A DNA stretch of 64,000 nt, taken from contig CM055906.1 of NCBI GenBank assembly GCA_029582155.1, positions 15,523,828 to 15,587,827 on the forward strand. Reading direction: 5' to 3'. Made by a program: the position numbers and the translations under genes. The notes under the pieces are model-generated. The model was not told the DNA's origin. It saw only the letters and a list, made by a program, of their open reading frames with translations, and did not search any database. How positions within the stretch are numbered: position 1 is the first letter of the stretch; each line of letters begins with the position of its first letter. This stretch comes from Panopea generosa (Eukaryota; Mollusca; Bivalvia; Adapedonta; Hiatellidae). Shown one piece after another: positions 58,190 through 64,000 of the stretch.

Positions 58190-58830
58190 CACATGACAAG
58201 TAGCAAAAAATCATGACATTGAGTATGAATTTCAACATATTTTGGGATAAGATGAAATTAACAGTAATGTGAGAAGTTGCTTAATTAATAATATTAGAAA
58301 CAACAAGTACAATGTAATTAGATATGAGTTGACATCAATTTGGTATGTTGCAGCATGAACACATGAATTATCAGTAATTGGGCAAGAATTGACATCAAAT
58401 GGATAAATTGCAGCATAAATTTCAACAAGAGTATTTCAGTATGAATTATCACTAATTGGATAAGAATTCACCTCAAATGCATTATTTGCAGTGTGAATTA
58501 CTGTTTACTCAACAAAATCTAATATTACTTGGATAATTTTGTTGCAGTATGGATCTCTGTTAAAAGAATCAGGATGAATTGCCATTACTTTGACATGTTA
58601 CAGTGTTGATTTCTGTATATAATTTCAGTATGGAATCCCATTAATTTGACATGAATTAACATTGATTGAATATATGTATGTTGCAGCATGGATTTTAACT
58701 ATAAATGCAGTATGAAATACCATTAATTGGATATAGATGTACTTCAGTTGAATAAAGTTCAGTATGAAATCACACTAAATCAACATAAATTACCATTAAA
58801 TGGATTGTTGCAGAATGAATGTCAACATTA
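58190..58830. repeat. Decayed tandem repeat, roughly 85-100-bp unit
   Basis: 'ttgcagcatgaat', 'cagtatgaattaccattaa' and 'ttggataagaattgacatca' or variants recur irregularly seven or more times. Old and degenerate. It begins just after the gene's putative polyadenylation signal. Confidence 0.6.
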
Positions 58831-59094
58831 TTTCTAGATTTGAAAGCTATCTCATAATCAGAGGCATGAAGTAGGACAGGGATGTTCACTATCAGTGTCT
58901 GTTACACTTATTGCAAATGACAGAATCAATTTTCCTATCTATAAATGTAATTTCCAGTTACACCAGTATATAACAGTGTCTACACTCATTATTATTGTTT
59001 TATGTGTGATAACTATAGAGACGCCAGTGAGGAATTTGGCAGTACTGATTCATGCAAATCGAGGGATTCAATGCAGTTTTCAACAAGGTAGTCT

Positions 59095-60325
59095 GAGGGG
59101 TTTAACATGGTTGTCAGGGAATCTACCTGGTAGTGTGGGAATCAACATGGTCATCTGGGAATCAGCATGGTTCTCTGGTAGTGTGGGAATCAACATGGTC
59201 TTCCTGGAATCAATATGGTCAACTAGGAATCAACATTGTCGTCTGGGAATCAACATGGTTGTCTGGTAGTGTGGGAATCAACATGGTTGTCTGGTAGTGT
59301 GGGAATCAACATGGTCTTCCTGGAATCAACATGGTTGTCTGGGAATCAACATGGTTGTCTGGTAGTGTGGGAATCAACATGGTTGTCTGGTAGTTTGGGA
59401 ATCAACATGGTCTTCCTTGAATCAACATGGTCGTCTGGGAATCAACATGGTCGTCTCGAAGTCTTGGAATCAACATGGTCTTCCTGGAATCAACATGGTT
59501 GTCTGGGAATCAACATAGTCATCTTGTAGTCTTGGAATCAACATATTCTTCCTGGAATCAATATGGTTGTCTTGGAATCCACATAATTGTAGTGGTGTTG
59601 TAATCTGGGAATCAGCATGGTTGTCTGGTAGTGTGGAAATTAACATGGTCTTCCTTGAGTCAACATGGTCATCTGGAATCAACATGGTTGTCTGGTAGTC
59701 TGGGAATTAACATGGTCTTCCTGGAATCAACATGGTCATCTAGGAATCAACATGGTCATTTCGTAGTTTTGGTATCAACATGGTCATCTGGTAGTTTGTA
59801 ATTAACATGGTCTTCCTGGAATAAACATGGTCATCAAGGAATCAACATGGTCGTCTGGTAGTGTGGGAGTTAAAATGATCTTCCTGGAATCAACATGGTC
59901 GTCTAGGAATCAACATGGTCATCTGGAAGTTTGGGAATTAACATGGTCTTCCTGGAATAAACATGGTCATCAAGGAATCAACATGGTCGTCTGGTAGTGT
60001 GGGAGTTAAAATGATCTTCCTGGAATCAACATGGTCATCTAGGAATCAACATGGTTGTCTTGTAGTCTGGGAATCAACATGGTCGTCTGGAATCAACATG
60101 GTGTCTGGTAGTTTGGGAATCAACATGTTTGTTCCAGAATCAACATGGTCATCCTGGAATCAACATGGTCATCTAGGAATCAACATGGTCGTCTAGGAAT
60201 CAACATGGTCATCTTGTAGTCTTGGAATCAACATGGTCGTCTGGAATCAACATGGTCATCTGGTAATTTGGGAATCAACATGTTCGTCCCAGTATTAACA
60301 TGGTCGTCCTGGAATCAACATGGCA
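59095..60325. repeat. Minisatellite of composite 19-30-bp units, about 50 copies
   Basis: The core 'ggaatcaacatggtcgtct' is either repeated directly (19-21 bp) or separated by 'ggtagtgtgg' (about 30 bp). A block around 'gtgtgggagttaaaatgatc' recurs at about 59870 and 60000, showing duplication of a longer segment. Plus-strand ORFs rich in E-S-T-W and N-Q-H-G are periodic readings of it. Confidence 0.93.
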
Positions 60326-61238
60326 GCCAGCTTCATCTCAACATGCAATAACTGTTTATTTAAAGCATGGGATGAACACATACATGTTTGTAGTTGACCT
60401 GTTTACTTCTGAATAATTAATGTGTTTCTTAGCAGTGCTTTGGTTCATGTAATCTGAGATGCTTGTAAAAGTATGATGATACAATGAACCTTGGAATACA
60501 TGCTACCGTTGATAAATGTAATCTAAGATACATCTTCAATAAATTAACCCTTGAAGCTTAATATTATCTTTGATATATGTGTCCTTACATACTTTAAAGC
60601 TTTAAATAGTTTGATACATGTAACATGTTTTTAATTTGAAATAAATATCCCTTTCACTATAAATTTGTTTATCTATCTTGGATACTGGATCATTTAGTTT
60701 TCTATTGGTTTTTAAGGATACATGCACTAAAGATATACTGGTAAGCAAGAAAAAAATCTGCTTTTATAACATGAAACATTTCAACATCACATTTGATAAG
60801 AAGTGTTCATGGATTTGAGGTTCAGATAGCAACTTCTGTCTGGTGGGATATTTGTTTTGGCGAGAAATTGGCTCTGCAGAGTCTGCGAAAACAGGTATCC
60901 TAAGGGACATCATTTTCTATCGGAACCAAACAAGTTATGTATTATTCTTTTTCTTGCATACCAAAAAAAAATTAAATAATTTTGATTTAATTTATCATAA
61001 TTTTTTTACCACGTTCACTTTTTAGATGTCAGCTCATATAATTTATGTCAAATAATTTTATATGTCACATGACAGTGCAAGCAGGGTAGGAAAGACACAT
61101 TAAGCGGATGTAGCATGAAATTGTTCACACCTTGTAAAAAACTTACAAACTCGTGTCTGGTATGCAAGAAAGCAGATTCCCACATGTTGTATTACTATGT
61201 TGGTTTTTCTACCCTGAATGCTAATGCAACCCTGATAG
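60326..61238. other. No gene seen
   Basis: AT-rich, with no recognisable repeat or coding similarity. A 60-codon ORF at 60843-61025 lacks known motifs. Confidence 0.5.
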
Positions 61239-61242
61239 TTAA

Positions 61243-61722
61243 AGCAACACATCCACATTGGAACTTTAAAAAAAAAAAAAATTAATTGAGTTATGAGCAC
61301 ATTTCCCATACAAACATATGATCAATTAGCTGTATATGAGCATATAAACACAATCCCGAACAAAATGATGCCCAAATTATAATGCGTGACTAACAAAGCG
61401 TGTAAATCACCCGAGTCAAAAAAAAATGTCAAAATGACTTTCAAGGCAGGTAAAGTACACTACGCACTTTAACGTGAGGTTTTTTAATACGAATCGCATA
61501 ATTCAATTTGAAGCAAAGTTGGAATCCTCGGCAATTTAAAAATAATTTATAAAGCGCTTGTCACGCTTTATAATTTAAACATCTTTTTTTATAATTCTAA
61601 AGCGTTCTGGATAGTGTTTGTTAGCACATATACAGCTCACTGACCATATATTTATCTATGGGAAATGTGCTCACAACTCAATTGAAATTTTTTTTAAAAA
61701 GTTTAAACGTGGATATGTTGCT
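61243..61722. mobile_element. TTAA-flanked MITE with ~100-bp inverted repeats (480 bp)
   Basis: The left end 'agcaacacatccacattgg' and the right end's reverse complement 'agcaacatatccacgttta' open inverted repeats that stay alignable for about 100 bp, including 'gagttatgagcacatttcc' / 'gagttgtgagcacatttcc'. TTAA lies immediately outside each end (61239-61242, 61723-61726). A TTAA duplication is typical of piggyBac and Kolobok transposons. The interior holds a perfect 10-bp hairpin ('ttataaagcg' / 'cgctttataa', 61547-61573) and several CpGs. No transposase ORF. Confidence 0.85.
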
Positions 61723-61726
61723 TTAA

Positions 61727-63195
61727 GGAAGGTATAGTTTGTTACTATCAACACTAAACCTATGTTACTAACCATCAAAATGGTAACACCAATGTCTTGT
61801 TAACCAGTGAAAGTTCTCATACCAATATGCAAAATATTGTATTTTGTATTAATTGTTTTATGTAAAAGGGGTCATACCAAAGCAATAATGTGTGTGTGTC
61901 TAGTTATGCAGGAAGCTGGATTTGTTATATATGTTTGCATATGGTGTAATGTGTTCTAAATTATTCTTGAAGATCTCAAATACAGATTTGTCTTGTTCTT
62001 TAAATGTTTCTACTGTCGATTTTTTTCGAGTCAACATGATAAATTTGGCACTAACATCGTATTCTATTTATCATTTTATTTAGAAATTAACAAACAAATG
62101 ATTTTAGTCCAGCAAACAAACTCATGTGTGTAAATCTGTGCCTGGAAATAGTTCCAAATTTGATTGATGATAATAACACAAAACAAATGCCCAACAAATC
62201 GTACAACAAACTGACTCTGTTATAACTATTATTTATTGAGATAATTAAGAGATAATCAATAGTAAATCAAGTGTATAAACACAGGGTTTAACACATAGCA
62301 AATAATGATGTCATAAATGTGTGTGTTATTCCAAGACAAACCCTCGGACAGATGGACAGAAGAGGCTCTGCTAAGACCTTGTTTATTTTTAATGTCGAAC
62401 CTGATGAAGTCGATGATATTAGACACTAACATTGTATTTTCTTTTTCTTGTCAACATTTCTAATTCGTCTTTGTTACGAAATTGAAAATCAGCATCAAAC
62501 TTTTGTTACATCCTGTAGAGATTGCACCACAATATATAATTGTACATAATGAGTATTTACTTAGATAATTAAATGTTTACAAGACTTGATCAAGACCACA
62601 AAGGATGTGCAACAGTCTCTCATCATCTATTGTTTACCAATTTCTTTACTTTTTAATATCTTGTCTTGTAGTTCTGCTAACCTATGTTAGATAAAATCAT
62701 ATTTTACAAACTTGAAGTTTGATGATAATAATCTCAGACATTTACAAAAAAATTATGAAAGTGTCATTTCAAAACCATGATAAATCAAATTTTATGTTGT
62801 AAAACTTGTCATTCCTCCTGTTGTTTAAAACACAATGCTGTTTTATCTGTTTGTCATGTTTTTCCCCCCATGATTTACTTCCGCGGTAGTGCTAATGACT
62901 TGTTCAACAAGATATTATTTTTTTTGTTAACAAGCACAAGCCATTAACACATTAGCACATTCCTCAACTTTGACAGCGTAAAGTTTATTTTTTCTGAACT
63001 ACTGAAGAAAAAATACTTCAGTGCACCGATATTTGTTTCAAGCCTATTTAATTTGTACCTTGTTTTACTGCTGTAAAATTGTAATTTTAATACAATCTTG
63101 AGATCAACGAGTCTAAAATCTTAATAACCTAGATTTTTGTTTTGTTTGAAAACTTAGTTTTTAACTGAATAAGAACTGGAACACATTTGTACATA
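61727..63195. other. No gene seen
   Basis: AT-rich sequence, unrecognised. A small inverted repeat 'gtgctaatg' / 'cattagcac' spans 62889-62960 without other signs of an element. Confidence 0.5.
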
Positions 63196-64000
63196 TTTAT
63201 ATCACTGATACATATTTTTATCGCTGATACATATTTATATTGCTGATACATATTTATATCGCTGATACATATTTATATCACTGATACATATTTATATTGC
63301 TGATACATATTTATGTCACTGATACATATTTATGTCACTGATACATATTTATATCACTGATACATATTTATATTGCTGATACAAATTTATATCACTGATA
63401 CATATTTATATCGCTGATACATATTTATGTCACTGATACATATTTATATCACTGATACATATTTATATCACTGATACATATTTATATCGCTGATACATAT
63501 TTATATCACTGATACAAATTTGTATTGCTGATACATATTTATATCACTGATGCATATTTATATTGCTGATACATATTTATATCACTGATACATATTTATA
63601 TCACTGATACATATTTATATTGCTGATACATATTTATATCACTGATACATATTTATATCACTGATGCATATTTATATCGCTGATACATATTTATATCACT
63701 GATACAAATTTATATCACTGATACATATTTGTATTGCTGATACATATTTATATCACTGATACATATTTATATTGCTGATACATATTTATATCACTGATAC
63801 AAATTTATATCACTGATACATATTTGTATTGCTGATACATATTTATATCACTGATACATATTTGTATTGCTGATACATATTTATATCACTGATACATATT
63901 TATATCACTGATACATATTTATATTGCTGACACATATTTATATCACTGATACATATTTATATCACTGATACATATTTGTATCACTGATACATATTTATGT
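63196..64000. repeat. Minisatellite, 19-bp unit, at least 42 copies, runs past the window edge
   Basis: Unit 'tgatacatatttatatcac' (19 bp) with 'cac', 'cgc', 'tgc' and 'tatgt' variants. Units are nearly all of equal length. The word 'tatca-c-tgata' is palindromic at every junction. The right end is not in the window. Confidence 0.96.

Noticed and set aside
59236..60196. Plus-strand ORFs rich in E-S-T-W and N-Q-H-G
   Set aside because: They are translations of the 'ggaatcaacatggtcgtct' minisatellite, without any non-repetitive portion of note.
62889..62960. Another small inverted-repeat transposon
   Set aside because: Only 9-bp arms, no target duplication, and no further pairing.

Overview
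This looks like AT-rich (about one-third G+C by eye) nuclear DNA from an invertebrate animal, most likely a mollusc and plausibly a bivalve. The evidence is one spliced animal-type gene, no bacterial-style gene packing, several families of tRNA-headed SINEs, and dispersed repeats of kinds I associate with molluscan genomes (for example blocks carrying 'gagttatggccctt' or 'ttaccatgga'). Species cannot be fixed from the sequence alone.

Only one protein-coding exon is convincing: 57420-57994 (+), the main coding exon of a TNFAIP8-like (TIPE family) protein. It is preceded by a clear polypyrimidine tract and AG acceptor. The exon opens with TG, so the start codon appears to be split by an intron. 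A candidate 53-bp 5' exon at 9601-9653 ends in A and would rebuild ATG in a good initiation context. If that pairing is real, almost the whole window (9.65-57.42 kb) is one intron; this is inference.

Roughly 40% of the window is tandem repeats, in at least 18 unrelated arrays. From left to right the unit lengths are 29 bp (2.8-4.4 kb), ~310 bp (5.7-6.8), ~50 and 71 bp (8.5-9.2), 60 bp (12.1-12.8), 5 bp (15.9), 18/15 bp (22-23.3), 40 bp (25.7), 24 bp (26.2), ~116 bp (26.4-28.7), 32 bp CT-rich (29.6-31.1), 40 bp (33.5-34.5), 32 bp with an internal palindrome (35.5-37.8), 39 bp (37.8-38.8), 85 bp (39.1-48.6), 50/48 bp (50.1-52.3), 26 bp (53.3-53.7), 25 bp (54.5-54.8), ~20-30 bp (59.1-60.3) and 19 bp running off the right edge (63.2-64.0). 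The 85-bp satellite is the most striking: 111 consecutive units with no net length change over 9,435 bp.

Between the arrays lie about 20 SINE or retroposon copies (families labelled A-E here for convenience) and three or four non-autonomous DNA transposons recognisable by terminal inverted repeats and target-site duplications: a 986-bp hAT-like element inserted inside a SINE (14510-15495), a 716-bp element (18785-19500), a 480-bp TTAA-flanked element (61243-61722) and a possible 93-bp TA-flanked one (21212-21304). No rRNA gene, functional tRNA gene or CRISPR array is visible. Most open reading frames of 60-220 codons are products of array periodicity or lie inside SINEs.
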